The position numbers were made by a program, and so were the translations under genes. From Subtercola boreus (GTDB taxonomy: Bacteria; Actinomycetota; Actinomycetes; Actinomycetales; Microbacteriaceae), in the NCBI RefSeq assembly GCF_003399625.1, contig NZ_NBXA01000026.1, positions 534,709-598,708 on the forward strand: 64,000 nt of DNA, written 5' to 3'. Of this stretch, positions 34,507-43,151 are shown piece by piece (the first letter of the stretch is position 1; the number at the start of each line of letters is the position of its first letter). A model generated the notes under the pieces. That model searched no databases and was not told the origin of the DNA. It was given only the letters and a program-made list of their open reading frames with translations.

Positions 34507-34605
34507 ATGACGACCGATTCGGCAACCCGAGGCTTTCTGCCCTGGTTCTGCCTGCGCCGTCGGAGCGGAGCGCACAACGTCTCCGTCTTCTCGCTCGGCA
34601 GATAG
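34507..34605 (+). CDS. possible 32-residue leader peptide
   Basis: An ATG ORF of 32 codons (MTTDSATRGF, then LPWFCLRRRSGAHN, ending SLGR). TAGTTT at 34494-34499 would act as a -10 element whose start site is at the ATG, so the ORF could be translated from a leaderless RNA. The CLRRR patch recalls actinobacterial leader peptides, but no attenuator terminator was identified before the amidohydrolase. No known family. Confidence 0.25.
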   Translation: MTTDSATRGFLPWFCLRRRSGAHNVSVFSLGR

Positions 34606-34888
34606 CCGCCCCGCACCGCGGGAGAGGTCTGCCCGCTGATCGTCTGCGGCGGCCCCGCTCTGCCGGTTCTCTCTCGCCTCGGTGCTCCGGTGCTCCGGTA
34701 GCCCGCCGCGGACCGGCCCGGCAAATCATCCGGTGCACTCTGGCCGCCGGCCACTGGATGAGCGACGGCCGCTCTCTCGGGCGACCTCGCCCCGTCATCC
34801 TCTGACGCCATCACCCGGCTCCACCCCACCCGTATTCGTCGACCCCTCATCCGGGTCGCTCAACCGCGCTGGAAAGCGCAGGGAACAC

Positions 34889-36421
34889 ATGAAGACCCTC
34901 TGGCGGAATGCCCTGCTGATGACCATGGACGACGCACGCTCGAGCGCCGTCTTCCGCGGCGACCTGCTCGTCGATGGCGACACGATCGTGGCGGTCGGCC
35001 CTGCCGGGGAGGTCGACCCCTCCGACTCATCCGGAGCACCCGACTGCGTCATCGTCGACGCCACCGGCCTCCTCATCACGCCCGGCCTCATCAACGCGCA
35101 CATGCACTCCTGGGAGTCGCTGCTCCGCGGAACGAGCGAGCGCCTCCCCCTCGAACTGTGGACCCTCGAGACCTACCCGATCACCGCGGCCCACCCCATG
35201 CCGCCCCGGCTCGTGTACCTGCGCACCCTGGTCGCAGCCATGGACTCCCTCCGCGGCGGAACCACCGCCGTGCTCGACGATGTCGGCGAACTGCCGTGGC
35301 AGACCGAGGAGTCCCTTGCTGCGGTCTTCGATGCCTACGACGACATCGGCATCCGGGCGACCTGCACCGGCGGCGTCGCCGATGTCGCCTACGCCGATCG
35401 GCTGCCCTTCGCGGCCGATCTCCTGCCTGCTGAGGGCATCGCCGCCTCCCGCACGGAGATGCCCCCGAGCGCCGGGATCGTCGACGCGTTCGTCGACTTC
35501 AGCGAGCGCGCCTTCGCCACCCAGCACGGCCGGTCGGGCGGCCGCCTGTCGTACGCTGTCGCCCCGAGCGCTCCGCAGCGGAGCACCGACGAACTGCTCC
35601 TCGCCGCCGACGATCTCTCCCGTCGCCACGACTCCGTACTGCACCTGCACCTGCTCGAGACACGGCTGCAGGCCGTGATGGGCCGCGAGCGCTACGGAAC
35701 GACGATCGTCGAACACCTCGACACCCTCGGGCTGCTCACCGACCGCACGGCGCTCGCCCACGCGATCTGGCTGGGCGGCGAGGACATCCGGATGCTCGGA
35801 GAGTCGTCGGCCACGATCATCCACAATCCCGTCTCGAACCTGAAGCTCGGTTCCGGCGTGTTCGCCTGGCGGGCCCTCCACGATGCCGGGGCCAGCGTCG
35901 CACTCGGCACCGACGGCACTGCGAGCAACGATTCGCTCCGGATGCTCGACACCATCAAGACCGCGGCGCTGTTGCACACCGTGACGAGCCCCGACTTCAC
36001 CACCTGGCCGTCGACCGACGAGGTGCTCAGGGCGGCCACCCGGGGAGGCGCCGAGGCTCTGCACCAGACGCGGCAGATCGGATCCCTCGAGCCCGGCAAG
36101 CGAGCGGACTTCGTGGTGTTCGACCTCACCCTCACGACGAACTTCACCCCACTGAACGACGCAGCCCGCCAACTGGTGTTCAGCGAGAACGGCACCTCCA
36201 TCAGCGAGGTCTGGGTGAACGGCGAGCTCATCGTGAAGAACGGCCGGCTCACGCCCATCGACGAGCGCGCCGTGCTGGGCGAATTCCGCGAGCTGGCAGA
36301 CGAGTACCTGGCCGGCCACCGGCAGACCGTGGCCGAGAACCGCGCCTACGCTCCGGCGATCACCCGCGTCTACGACCGCGTGCAGCAGGGCGCCTGGCCC
36401 GAAACGGAGGGACCCCGGTGA
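34889..36421 (+). CDS. amidohydrolase (cytosine/guanine deaminase-like, AtzA/TrzN subgroup)
   Basis: A 510-residue metal-dependent hydrolase of the amidohydrolase superfamily. The metal site is readable: INAHMHSWE (the HxH), LHLHLLETR, a His in LAHAIWL, and the catalytic aspartate in LGTDGTASND. The C-terminal beta domain has GSLEPGKRADFVVFDL. Related enzymes deaminate or dechlorinate purines, pyrimidines and s-triazines. The neighbourhood (nucleoside-binding lipoprotein, nucleoside hydrolase homologue) favours a nucleobase deaminase, but substrate is inferred. GCAGGG lies just upstream of the ATG. The stop overlaps the next start (GTGA). Confidence 0.85.
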   Translation: MKTLWRNALLMTMDDARSSAVFRGDLLVDGDTIVAVGPAGEVDPSDSSGAPDCVIVDATGLLITPGLINAHMHSWESLLRGTSERLPLELWTLETYPITAAHPMPPRLVYLRTLVAAMDSLRGGTTAVLDDVGELPWQTEESLAAVFDAYDDIGIRATCTGGVADVAYADRLPFAADLLPAEGIAASRTEMPPSAGIVDAFVDFSERAFATQHGRSGGRLSYAVAPSAPQRSTDELLLAADDLSRRHDSVLHLHLLETRLQAVMGRERYGTTIVEHLDTLGLLTDRTALAHAIWLGGEDIRMLGESSATIIHNPVSNLKLGSGVFAWRALHDAGASVALGTDGTASNDSLRMLDTIKTAALLHTVTSPDFTTWPSTDEVLRAATRGGAEALHQTRQIGSLEPGKRADFVVFDLTLTTNFTPLNDAARQLVFSENGTSISEVWVNGELIVKNGRLTPIDERAVLGEFRELADEYLAGHRQTVAENRAYAPAITRVYDRVQQGAWPETEGPR

Positions 36422-37107
36422 GAATCGACGACATCTGCCTGGTGGTGGCCGACATCGACCGCGCCGACGCGTTCTATTCGGGCGTGGTCGGGCTCGAGCC
36501 GCGGATGCGCAATGTGCGGTTCGCCGACTTCCGCCTCGGCGACGGGGCGCGACTGGCCCTGTGGGAGCAGTGGAGCATCGCCGAGACGGTGGGGGCTGCG
36601 TACCCTGCGGGAGCCGGGATGCCATTCACCGTCACCCTCGAGCTGCCGGCTGAGGCGGGCGAGACGTTCCGCGACCCTGACGGGTTCACGATCATCCGCA
36701 GACTCCCGACAACCGGGGAGAACCGGCTGGCGGCCGTCTCCCTGACCGTGACCGACCTGGCGCGCACGGCCGCGTTCCTCGGGGCGCTCGGATTCGGCGT
36801 GGCCGGCTCCGGGCCCGACTCGATGGTGTTCGACGCGGGTGCGCTCGAGCTCACCATCGTGCAAAGTGGTGCGCCAGCGTCGGCTGCCGCGCCCGCTCTC
36901 CGAAGCCCCGCCGGCGGCCACGTCATGCTCGCCATCGAACTCGAGACCGGACCCGAGGTGGATGCTCTCGCTGCGGAGCTCGTCGCTCTCGGGCTCGTGG
37001 CGTCCGGGCCACCGCAGGTCTTCGAGTGGGGCGCCCGCTCGACCTACTTCGTCGACCACGACGGCTACATCTGGGAGATCTACGCCTGGGTGGAGACGCC
37101 GAGATGA
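36418..37107 (+). CDS. VOC (glyoxalase/dioxygenase) superfamily protein
   Basis: A 229-residue protein with two VOC modules. The first starts IDDICLVVADIDRADAFYSGVVGLEP. The second starts LAAVSLTVTDLARTAAFLGALGF and ends with YFVDHDGYIWEIY, the usual metal-binding glutamate strand. The second module is the better conserved, while the first lacks the ending block. GTGA overlap with the amidohydrolase suggests both act in the same degradation route. Function unassigned. Confidence 0.75.
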   Translation: MRIDDICLVVADIDRADAFYSGVVGLEPRMRNVRFADFRLGDGARLALWEQWSIAETVGAAYPAGAGMPFTVTLELPAEAGETFRDPDGFTIIRRLPTTGENRLAAVSLTVTDLARTAAFLGALGFGVAGSGPDSMVFDAGALELTIVQSGAPASAAAPALRSPAGGHVMLAIELETGPEVDALAAELVALGLVASGPPQVFEWGARSTYFVDHDGYIWEIYAWVETPR

Positions 37108-37244
37108 GGGGATCAGGGCCGCCGCCCGCACCACCACCCGTGCCCTTCTCGCCCGCAGGGTCCCGATCCGCACCACACCCACAAGCCGCACCACCCGCAC
37201 CCGCACCATTCACACCCGCACCCCACCCCACCAGGAGGAACCAC

Positions 37245-38342
37245 ATGAACACCACTGCCCGCCGCCTCTCGACCGGCGCCGCCGCGCTGGCCGCTGTCTC
37301 GCTGCTGCTCGCCGGCTGCGCATCCGCACCCGCCTCGTCTGGAACCACTGCCGCCGCCGGGAGCGCGGCGCCGAGCGTCACCGCCGGATTCCTGCCCTGC
37401 ATCGTCTCCGACTCGGGCGGATTCGACGACAAGTCGTTCAACGCGCTCGGTCTCCAGGGAGTCACCGACGCCGCGGCAGCGCTCGGCGTGAAGTACGTGA
37501 AGGTGCAGTCGGAGGGCGAGAGCGACTACCAGCCCAACATGGACAGCCTCGTCGCCCAGGGCTGCACGACCATCGTGGCCACCGGCTACCTTCTCGCCGA
37601 CGCGACCAAAGCCACAGCCACGGCGAACCCGAACGTGAACTTCCTGATGATCGACGACACCTCGATCACCCTGCCGAACGTCAAGTCGATCGTGTTCGAC
37701 ACCTCGCAGTCGGGCTACCTCGTCGGCTACGCGTCGGCAAGCTACTCGAAGTCGGGCATCGTCGCGACCTACGGCGGGGCCCAGATCCCGCCCGTCACGC
37801 TCTACATGGACGGCTTCGCGCTCGGCGTGGCAAAGTACAACGCCGACAAGAGCAAGTCGGTCAAGCTTCTCGGCTGGGACTTCGCCACGCAGCAGGGCGC
37901 CTTCACCGGCAACTTCACCGACATCAACGCGGCGAAGGTGCTCAGCCAGGGCTTCATCGAGCAGGGCGCCGACTTGATCCTCCCCGTCGGCGGGCCGATC
38001 TACCAGGGCACGGTCGCCGCGATCCGAGACTCGGGCAAGGGTGAGGCGCTGCTCGGCGTCGACACCGACATGGCGGTCTCCGACCCCACCGACGCCGACC
38101 TCTTCCTCACCTCGATCGCCCGGGACATGCCGCTCTCGATCTCCTCGGTGATCGAGAAGGATGCATCCGGAACCTTCGACAACACCGCCTTCGTCGGCAC
38201 CCTCGCAAACAAGGGCGTGGCGATCTCGCCGTTCCACGACTTCGAGAGCAAGGTCGACCCGGCCCTGCAGGGCGAGATCGACGCGCTCCAGGCCTCGATC
38301 ATCGACGGCAGCATCACGATCGACAGCCCCTCGGCTCCGTAG
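37245..38342 (+). CDS. BMP/PnrA-family substrate-binding lipoprotein
   Basis: A 365-residue periplasmic-type binding lipoprotein of ABC transporters for purine nucleosides. The lipobox LLAGC lies at the end of a normal signal peptide. The mature part has the family block IVSDSGGFDDKSFNALGLQGV, then GYLVGYASASYSK and ILPVGGPIYQGTVAAIRD. AGGAGGAACCAC precedes the ATG. The usual ATPase and permease genes are absent; instead a nucleoside hydrolase homologue follows. The intergenic DNA before it is Pro/His-codon low-complexity. A hairpin follows the stop. Confidence 0.9.
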   Translation: MNTTARRLSTGAAALAAVSLLLAGCASAPASSGTTAAAGSAAPSVTAGFLPCIVSDSGGFDDKSFNALGLQGVTDAAAALGVKYVKVQSEGESDYQPNMDSLVAQGCTTIVATGYLLADATKATATANPNVNFLMIDDTSITLPNVKSIVFDTSQSGYLVGYASASYSKSGIVATYGGAQIPPVTLYMDGFALGVAKYNADKSKSVKLLGWDFATQQGAFTGNFTDINAAKVLSQGFIEQGADLILPVGGPIYQGTVAAIRDSGKGEALLGVDTDMAVSDPTDADLFLTSIARDMPLSISSVIEKDASGTFDNTAFVGTLANKGVAISPFHDFESKVDPALQGEIDALQASIIDGSITIDSPSAP

Positions 38343-38370
38343 CCGGCCGGGCCCGGGCCTTCGGGCTCCA

Positions 38371-38416
38371 CCCAGACCGGGGGTGGTCGCGGCTTCGCGG
38401 CCGCCCCCGGTCTGGG
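38371..38416 (+). terminator. hairpin after the BMP lipoprotein gene
   Basis: CCCAGACCGGGGG pairs with CCCCCGGTCTGGG (13 bp); the inner part continues with CGCGG-CTTC-GCGG. No T-tract follows. It may terminate or stabilise the abundant lipoprotein mRNA 3' end. Confidence 0.6.
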
Positions 38417-38509
38417 CCCGCCCGATCTCCCGGAGGCGCGCACATCGAAACCTGCGCACCCCACCCCGATCCCGATCGCCACCCATCCCGATCCCGTGGA
38501 AGGACACCC

Positions 38510-39451
38510 ATGCAGCGCCCCACGATCATCATCACCGACCCCGGCCAGGAGCAGGCGGCAGCGCTCATGGCCATCCTTGCCGCGCCCGAGGAGTTCGACG
38601 TTCTCGCCATCGTCGGCAGCGCCGGCAACACCACGCTCGACCGCACCGTGCGGAACATCCTGCAGGTGGTCGAGCTGACGGGGCGGACGGGGATCCGGGT
38701 GCACCGTGGTTGCCCGCGACCCCTCGTGCGCGAACTCGTCACGGCCGCTCATGTGCACGGCGAGACGGGGATGGACGGCTACACCCTCCCCGAGCCCCGC
38801 CAGACGGCGGACGACGAGCCGGGGGTGCAGGCGATCATCCGGCATCTCCGAGCCGCCGCGCCCCATTCTGTGAGCGTGCTCCAGCTCAGCAGCATGACCA
38901 CCCTGGCCGTGGCGCTCGTCGAGGCGCCCGACATCGCGGCGAGCATCCGCGAGATCGTCATGATGGCGGGTGCGTACTTCGAGGTCGGCAACATCACGCC
39001 GACCGCCGAGTTCAACATCTACGTCGACCCGCATGCGGCCGACATCGTGCTGCGGAGCGGCATTCCGATCGTGATGCTGCCGCTCGACGTGACGCACCAG
39101 CTTCAGAACACCCGCGAGCGCCTCGACCGGTTCTCAGCGCTCGGCAACCACTGCGGACGGGTGGTGGATGCCCTCCTCACCTTCTCGGAAGAGTTCGACC
39201 TGGCGAAGTACGGCACCGACGGCGCTCCCCTGCACGGCCCCGTCGTACCGCTCTACTGCCTCTACCCGGAGCTCTTCGGCGGGCGGCAGATCAACGCCCG
39301 CGTCGAGATCTCGAGCGAGTTGACGATGGGGATGCTCGCGGCGGACTGGTGGCAGATCACCGACCTGCCCCGCAACATCTTCTACGCCCGCACCGTGGAT
39401 GCCCCCGCCTTCTACACCGAGCTCCTCGCCCTCATCGCCCGCCTCCCCTGA
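38510..39451 (+). CDS. nucleoside hydrolase family protein with an altered calcium site
   Basis: A 313-residue member of the inosine-uridine nucleoside hydrolase family, which cleaves the N-glycosidic bond of nucleosides. MMAGAYFEVGNITPTAEFNIYVDPHAA and PLDVTHQ are clear family blocks. The N-terminal calcium motif DxDPGxDD is changed to TDPGQEQ, so two acidic ligands are replaced (Glu, Gln). The late HDP motif reads LHGPVV, so its aspartate is Gly. The enzyme may use a different metal arrangement, a different substrate, or be inactive. It follows the BMP lipoprotein, presumably for imported nucleosides. Confidence 0.8.
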   Translation: MQRPTIIITDPGQEQAAALMAILAAPEEFDVLAIVGSAGNTTLDRTVRNILQVVELTGRTGIRVHRGCPRPLVRELVTAAHVHGETGMDGYTLPEPRQTADDEPGVQAIIRHLRAAAPHSVSVLQLSSMTTLAVALVEAPDIAASIREIVMMAGAYFEVGNITPTAEFNIYVDPHAADIVLRSGIPIVMLPLDVTHQLQNTRERLDRFSALGNHCGRVVDALLTFSEEFDLAKYGTDGAPLHGPVVPLYCLYPELFGGRQINARVEISSELTMGMLAADWWQITDLPRNIFYARTVDAPAFYTELLALIARLP

Positions 39452-39486
39452 CGCACGGATCGCACCCTCGCCCGACGAACCCGGGC

Positions 39487-41022
39487 TCACCGCACCCTGA
39501 ACCGTCGGAGAACGAGCGCACCTGCGCCGCAGAGGAACAGGGACAACCCGGCGAGGCCAACAGGGAGGAGTCCGATCGCCGGGTGGCCGGTCTCGGCGAG
39601 CGTCCCCGCGGAGGGGCGAGTGAGGGTCGAGACCAGCGAGGGCGCTTGCGCGAACCGGGCCGACGCCCCGGGGACAGCTGTGACGCCGCGGCTCACGAGT
39701 GCAGCTGCGACGGGCGTGGAATAGTCGGCTGCAGCAGACGCCGACACTGCGGCACCTCCCGGGGAAGCGAGAGCGCCCGTGGCGTCACCACCGTCGGCGG
39801 ACTCTCCCGGCACGGGCACCGGGACGGGCACCGGCACCGGCGTTTCACCCCTGTCGATCACCTGGCCGATCACGAGCGGAACGTAGACCGTGAAACGTGA
39901 ATCGGGCGATTTCGTCGAGAGAGCGGTCAGGCTGAGGGTGAAGGTGCCCGCCGAGAGGGGTGTTCCCCGGATAAGGCCGGTCGCGGCATCCACGACCAGC
40001 CCCTTCGGCAGGCCCGTCACGACGAAGCTCGCCTTCGGCACATTCGACGTGAGCTGGAAGACGTACGGTGTGCCCACGACACCCGCCGTCGGCGCCGGTG
40101 AGGTGATGACGGGCACGACGACGGGAACGGCGTTCACCACGAGCGTCTGGTAGACGACGAAGGAGGTGTCGCCGGCGTGCTCCCCTACTGCCTCGAGTCG
40201 GACGATGAACGAGCCCGCAGCGGTCGGGGTTCCCGAGATGAGACCGCTCCGTGGGTCGGCCCGGAGCCCCGCCGGCAGTCCCGTGACGGAATAGGTGACA
40301 GGAGACACGTTCGACGTGAGCTGGAAGGAGTAGGGCGAACCGACTGTGGCGGGGCCGAACGGAGGGGAGGTGATGGCCGCGGGAGTGACCGTCGGCTCAT
40401 CGATCACGAGGGCGTCGTAGCGGACGAGGCTGGAGTCGGCGCCCGCGGATCCGAATGCTTCCAGCCTCACCGAGAAGGTACCCGCCACGGTGGGCCTGCC
40501 GGTGATCCGTGCGGTCGACGACTCGTAACGGAGACCGGCGGGCAGGCCGGTCACCGAGAACGTGGCCGGCGTCACGTTCGCGGTGAGCTGGTAGGCGTAG
40601 TCGACTCCCACCGTGCCCGCCGGGAGGGCCGGAGACGTCACGACGGGAACGGGCACGAGCTCGGCCTCCGGCGCCTCCGCCACGGCCTCCGGGACCTCTG
40701 CCACTCTCGGGGCCTCTGCAGCTTCCGGGACACCCGCCGCGGCAGGCAGCGGCGCTGAGACATCCGCCGCGGCAGGCAGCGACACCGGGACATCCACCAC
40801 CGCGGCGGACAGCGGGTCCGGCACAGCCACGACGACCTCGGGAGCATCCGCCACCACCGGCACCTCCTGCGGCGCCACAGCGACGTCGGGAAGAGGCGAC
40901 GGCGCAGACTCGACACCTTCATCAGCCGTGGCGGCGAGCCCGCCGGCACCCAAGAGCAGCACGAGCATTCCTCCACCGACCACCGCGCGAAGACCTGGTC
41001 GGGTTTTCGAGAGAACGGGCAT
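39487..41022 (-). CDS. LAETG-anchored surface protein with three Ig-like repeats
   Basis: A 511-residue cell-wall protein. A signal peptide (VVGGGMLVLLLGAGGLAATA) is followed by a Pro/Val/Ala/Glu-rich stalk (residues about 35-125). Three repeats of about 95 residues then follow, each with ITSP, GTPYVFQLTSNV and a SVTGLPAGL-type block. This is the He_PIG putative-Ig pattern of surface adhesins. The end is a sorting signal LAETG with a hydrophobic helix and RRFRVR. As for the LANTG protein, class E sortase anchoring is expected. AGGAG lies upstream of the ATG. It is convergent with the nucleoside hydrolase gene. Confidence 0.8.
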   Translation of the reverse strand: MPVLSKTRPGLRAVVGGGMLVLLLGAGGLAATADEGVESAPSPLPDVAVAPQEVPVVADAPEVVVAVPDPLSAAVVDVPVSLPAAADVSAPLPAAAGVPEAAEAPRVAEVPEAVAEAPEAELVPVPVVTSPALPAGTVGVDYAYQLTANVTPATFSVTGLPAGLRYESSTARITGRPTVAGTFSVRLEAFGSAGADSSLVRYDALVIDEPTVTPAAITSPPFGPATVGSPYSFQLTSNVSPVTYSVTGLPAGLRADPRSGLISGTPTAAGSFIVRLEAVGEHAGDTSFVVYQTLVVNAVPVVVPVITSPAPTAGVVGTPYVFQLTSNVPKASFVVTGLPKGLVVDAATGLIRGTPLSAGTFTLSLTALSTKSPDSRFTVYVPLVIGQVIDRGETPVPVPVPVPVPGESADGGDATGALASPGGAAVSASAAADYSTPVAAALVSRGVTAVPGASARFAQAPSLVSTLTRPSAGTLAETGHPAIGLLPVGLAGLSLFLCGAGALVLRRFRVR

Positions 41023-41119
41023 GGATGCTCCTGACCTGAGTGATTAAACCTCACTTTAGCCTGAAGCACTCCAGCGCTCAAGCCCGAAAGCCACTTCCCC
41101 GCCCTTTCCCCGCCGGCCG

Positions 41120-41180
41120 ATCGACTGGGGAGTTCCGGTCGGTGTGCGCGCCGCGAACCGACTGAAACTCCCCAGTCGAT
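41120..41180. repeat. 61-bp intergenic palindrome, family B copy 1
   Basis: Arms of 23 bases (41120-41142 and 41158-41180) match at 21 positions, with a 15-base centre. The outer word CGACTGGGGAGTT resembles CGAGTGGGCAGTT of the palindrome at 60911-60967. It stands alone between the cardiolipin synthase stop and the LAETG gene start. Confidence 0.75.
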
Positions 41181-41235
41181 GCGGGGCGAGCCGCGCTGAA
41201 GCGGAGCGGCCGTTCAGGCCGCACCGAGCGCTCAC

Positions 41236-42693
41236 CTATTGAAGCCCGGAGGTGAGGCGCGCGAGGTTGTCGAGCACGGTGGAGCGAAGCGGCTGACGCT
41301 CCCACTCGGCGAGGGTGAGTTCGCGACTGGATGCCCGGTAACCGTCTTCGATCGCTCTCATCTGCTGCACGAATGCCGTGCCGCGCACCATCATCGACAC
41401 CTCCATGTTCAGCTGGAACGAACGGATGTCCATGTTGCTCGATCCCATCACCGCCACGTCGTCGTCGATGGTGAAGTGCTTGGCGTGCAGGATGTACGGG
41501 GCCTTGTACATCCAGATCTGCACCCCCGCGCGGAGCAGCGCCTCATAGTACGAGCGCTGCGCGTGGTAGACGAGGGCCTGGTCGCCGATCTCCGAGACGA
41601 ACAGCTGCACTTCGACCCCGCGCTGCGACGCGGTCGTGATCGCGTAGAGCATCGAGTCGTCGGGCACGAAGTAGGGCGACGTGATGATGATCTTCTTCTG
41701 CGCATAGTAGAGCAGGGCGAGGAAGAGGCGCAGGTTGTTCTCGCCGTCGAACCCGGGGCCGCTCGGCACGATCTGGCAGTCGAGAGCATCATCGGATTCG
41801 AAGACGACGCCCGGCGTGATGGCCTCGGTCTCCCGCACGAGCAGTTCGTTCGTCTCGCTGTACCAGTCCGTGATGAAGATCGCGTTGATTCCGTTCACCA
41901 CAGGACCCTGCACGCGAGTCATCAGGTCCTGCCACTGCAGGCCGCGGCGGCGGTTGACGCGCTTGTTGTAGCTCCGGTCGATGAGGTTCTGCGAGCCCAT
42001 GTAGCCCACCCGGCCATCCACAACCAGCACCTTGCGATGGTTTCGGAGGTCGGGGCGCTGCCATTTGCCACGAAGCGGCTGCACGGGGAGCATGAAATGC
42101 CAGGTCACGCCGATCTGCCGGAGCTTGCGGAACGTCTTGCGGTGCCCGGGCGAGCGGAAGGACGCCACGTGGTCGAGCAGCACCCGCACGATCACACCGC
42201 GCTTCACCGCGTTCTCGAGGGCGAGGAAGAAATCCGCCGTCACCGAGTCGTACGACATGATGTAGAACTCGCAGTGCACGAACTTCTTGGCCTGGTTGAT
42301 GTCGGCGGTCATTTCGGCGATCGACTGGGAGTAGTCCCCGATCAGACGGGCTTTGTTGCCGCCCACGAGCGGCATGGCGCCGAGGTTGCGGTTGAGCTCG
42401 ACCACCGACCGGAGCCACGCGGGCCACGGATGATCGTTCGAGACCTGCTCGATGCCCTCCGTCGTCTCGATGATGAAGTCGTTGATGGCCTGCTGCTTCT
42501 CCCGCCGCTTCTTCGGCAGCTTATAGCTTCCGATCAGAAGGAAGACGACCAGTCCGAGGTAGGGGATCAGGAAGATCGCGAGCAGCCACGCCATCGCGGA
42601 ACTCGGGCGCCGATTGCGGGGCACCACGATGATGGCTGTGACTCGAACCCCGAAATCGAAGAGGAAGAGAACGACGATGACGATCTCCGTCAT
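41236..42693 (-). CDS. cls: cardiolipin synthase (phospholipase D superfamily)
   Basis: A 485-residue membrane-bound enzyme making cardiolipin from two phosphatidylglycerols (or PG and another donor). Two N-terminal helices (LFDFGVRVTAIIVV and AMAWLLAIFLIPYLGLVVFLL) with the PLDNc pattern precede two HKD motifs. The first is NHRKVLVVDGRVGYMGSQN and the second is HAKHFTIDDDVAVMGSSN, the active-site His-Lys-Asp pairs. Length and order are those of bacterial Cls. It is followed by the palindrome and no downstream partner. Actinobacteria often make cardiolipin by another type of synthase; this one is the PLD type. Confidence 0.92.
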   Translation of the reverse strand: MTEIVIVVLFLFDFGVRVTAIIVVPRNRRPSSAMAWLLAIFLIPYLGLVVFLLIGSYKLPKKRREKQQAINDFIIETTEGIEQVSNDHPWPAWLRSVVELNRNLGAMPLVGGNKARLIGDYSQSIAEMTADINQAKKFVHCEFYIMSYDSVTADFFLALENAVKRGVIVRVLLDHVASFRSPGHRKTFRKLRQIGVTWHFMLPVQPLRGKWQRPDLRNHRKVLVVDGRVGYMGSQNLIDRSYNKRVNRRRGLQWQDLMTRVQGPVVNGINAIFITDWYSETNELLVRETEAITPGVVFESDDALDCQIVPSGPGFDGENNLRLFLALLYYAQKKIIITSPYFVPDDSMLYAITTASQRGVEVQLFVSEIGDQALVYHAQRSYYEALLRAGVQIWMYKAPYILHAKHFTIDDDVAVMGSSNMDIRSFQLNMEVSMMVRGTAFVQQMRAIEDGYRASSRELTLAEWERQPLRSTVLDNLARLTSGLQ

Positions 42694-42773
42694 CTGGACT
42701 CCACTGATGGGGGGCTCCCTTCGCCTGCCGAACTGCCAGCTCTTACCGTATCGGTTCGAGGATGGTGGACAGG

Positions 42774-42932
42774 CTACAGGCCGCGCTTCGCCCGCTCTTC
42801 GGCCTCGATGCGGGCGAGCACCTTCCGTTCGCTCTTGTCGGAGCGGATGATCGCACGCATCACGAACCAGAACAGCAGGCCGATGGCCAAGGTCGGCAGG
42901 AGGGCGCCGAGGGCCGCGATCACATCATTCAT
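42774..42932 (-). CDS. small single-pass membrane protein
   Basis: A 52-residue protein (MNDVIAALGALLPTLAIG, then LLFWFVMRAIIRSD) with one N-terminal hydrophobic helix and a charged tail of KSERKVLARIEAEERAKRGL, likely coiled or helical and cytoplasmic. GGAGCACA precedes the ATG. It lies downstream of the lysS and next small membrane gene on the same strand. I recognise the pattern from related genomes but know no function. Confidence 0.65.
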   Translation of the reverse strand: MNDVIAALGALLPTLAIGLLFWFVMRAIIRSDKSERKVLARIEAEERAKRGL

Positions 42933-42977
42933 TGTGCTCCAAGGATACGCGGCGAACCTGTCAGCTGCCCCGGGCGC

Positions 42978-43151
42978 CTATTTGGTGACGAACTGCACGA
43001 ATCCGACGATGAGGAAGGTGAGTCCGACGCCCGCGACGACAACGCGCGACGCGATCAGGCGCTTGCGCTTCTGGGCCTCGGTGGGGCCGTCGTCGTGTTC
43101 GGGGTCGGGCTGCCCCGCGACATCCGGAGCCTTCTCGCCGAAGTCGGCCAT
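42978..43151 (-). CDS. small membrane protein following lysS
   Basis: A 57-residue protein. A charged N-terminal half (MADFGEKAPDVAGQPDPEHD, then TEAQKRKRL) precedes one membrane helix (VVVAGVGLTFLIVGFVQF). Its ATG follows the lysS stop directly with no gap, so it is translated by coupling with lysS. Function unknown. Confidence 0.65.
   Translation of the reverse strand: MADFGEKAPDVAGQPDPEHDDGPTEAQKRKRLIASRVVVAGVGLTFLIVGFVQFVTK

Larger units (their letters stand above)
34383..34888 (+). other. 506-bp leader region of the amidohydrolase operon
   Basis: Apart from a 10-bp tandem repeat (34411-34440) and a possible 32-codon leader ORF (34507-34605) I see no gene. Several short GC-rich inverted repeats occur around 34560-34700. 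No riboswitch class could be recognised with confidence. The length of this untranslated region is unusual for the window. Confidence 0.5.

Noticed and set aside
34383..34888. Riboswitch (guanidine, SAM or purine type) in the long leader
   Set aside because: I could not find the conserved core sequences of any class; the region is recorded only as a long leader.
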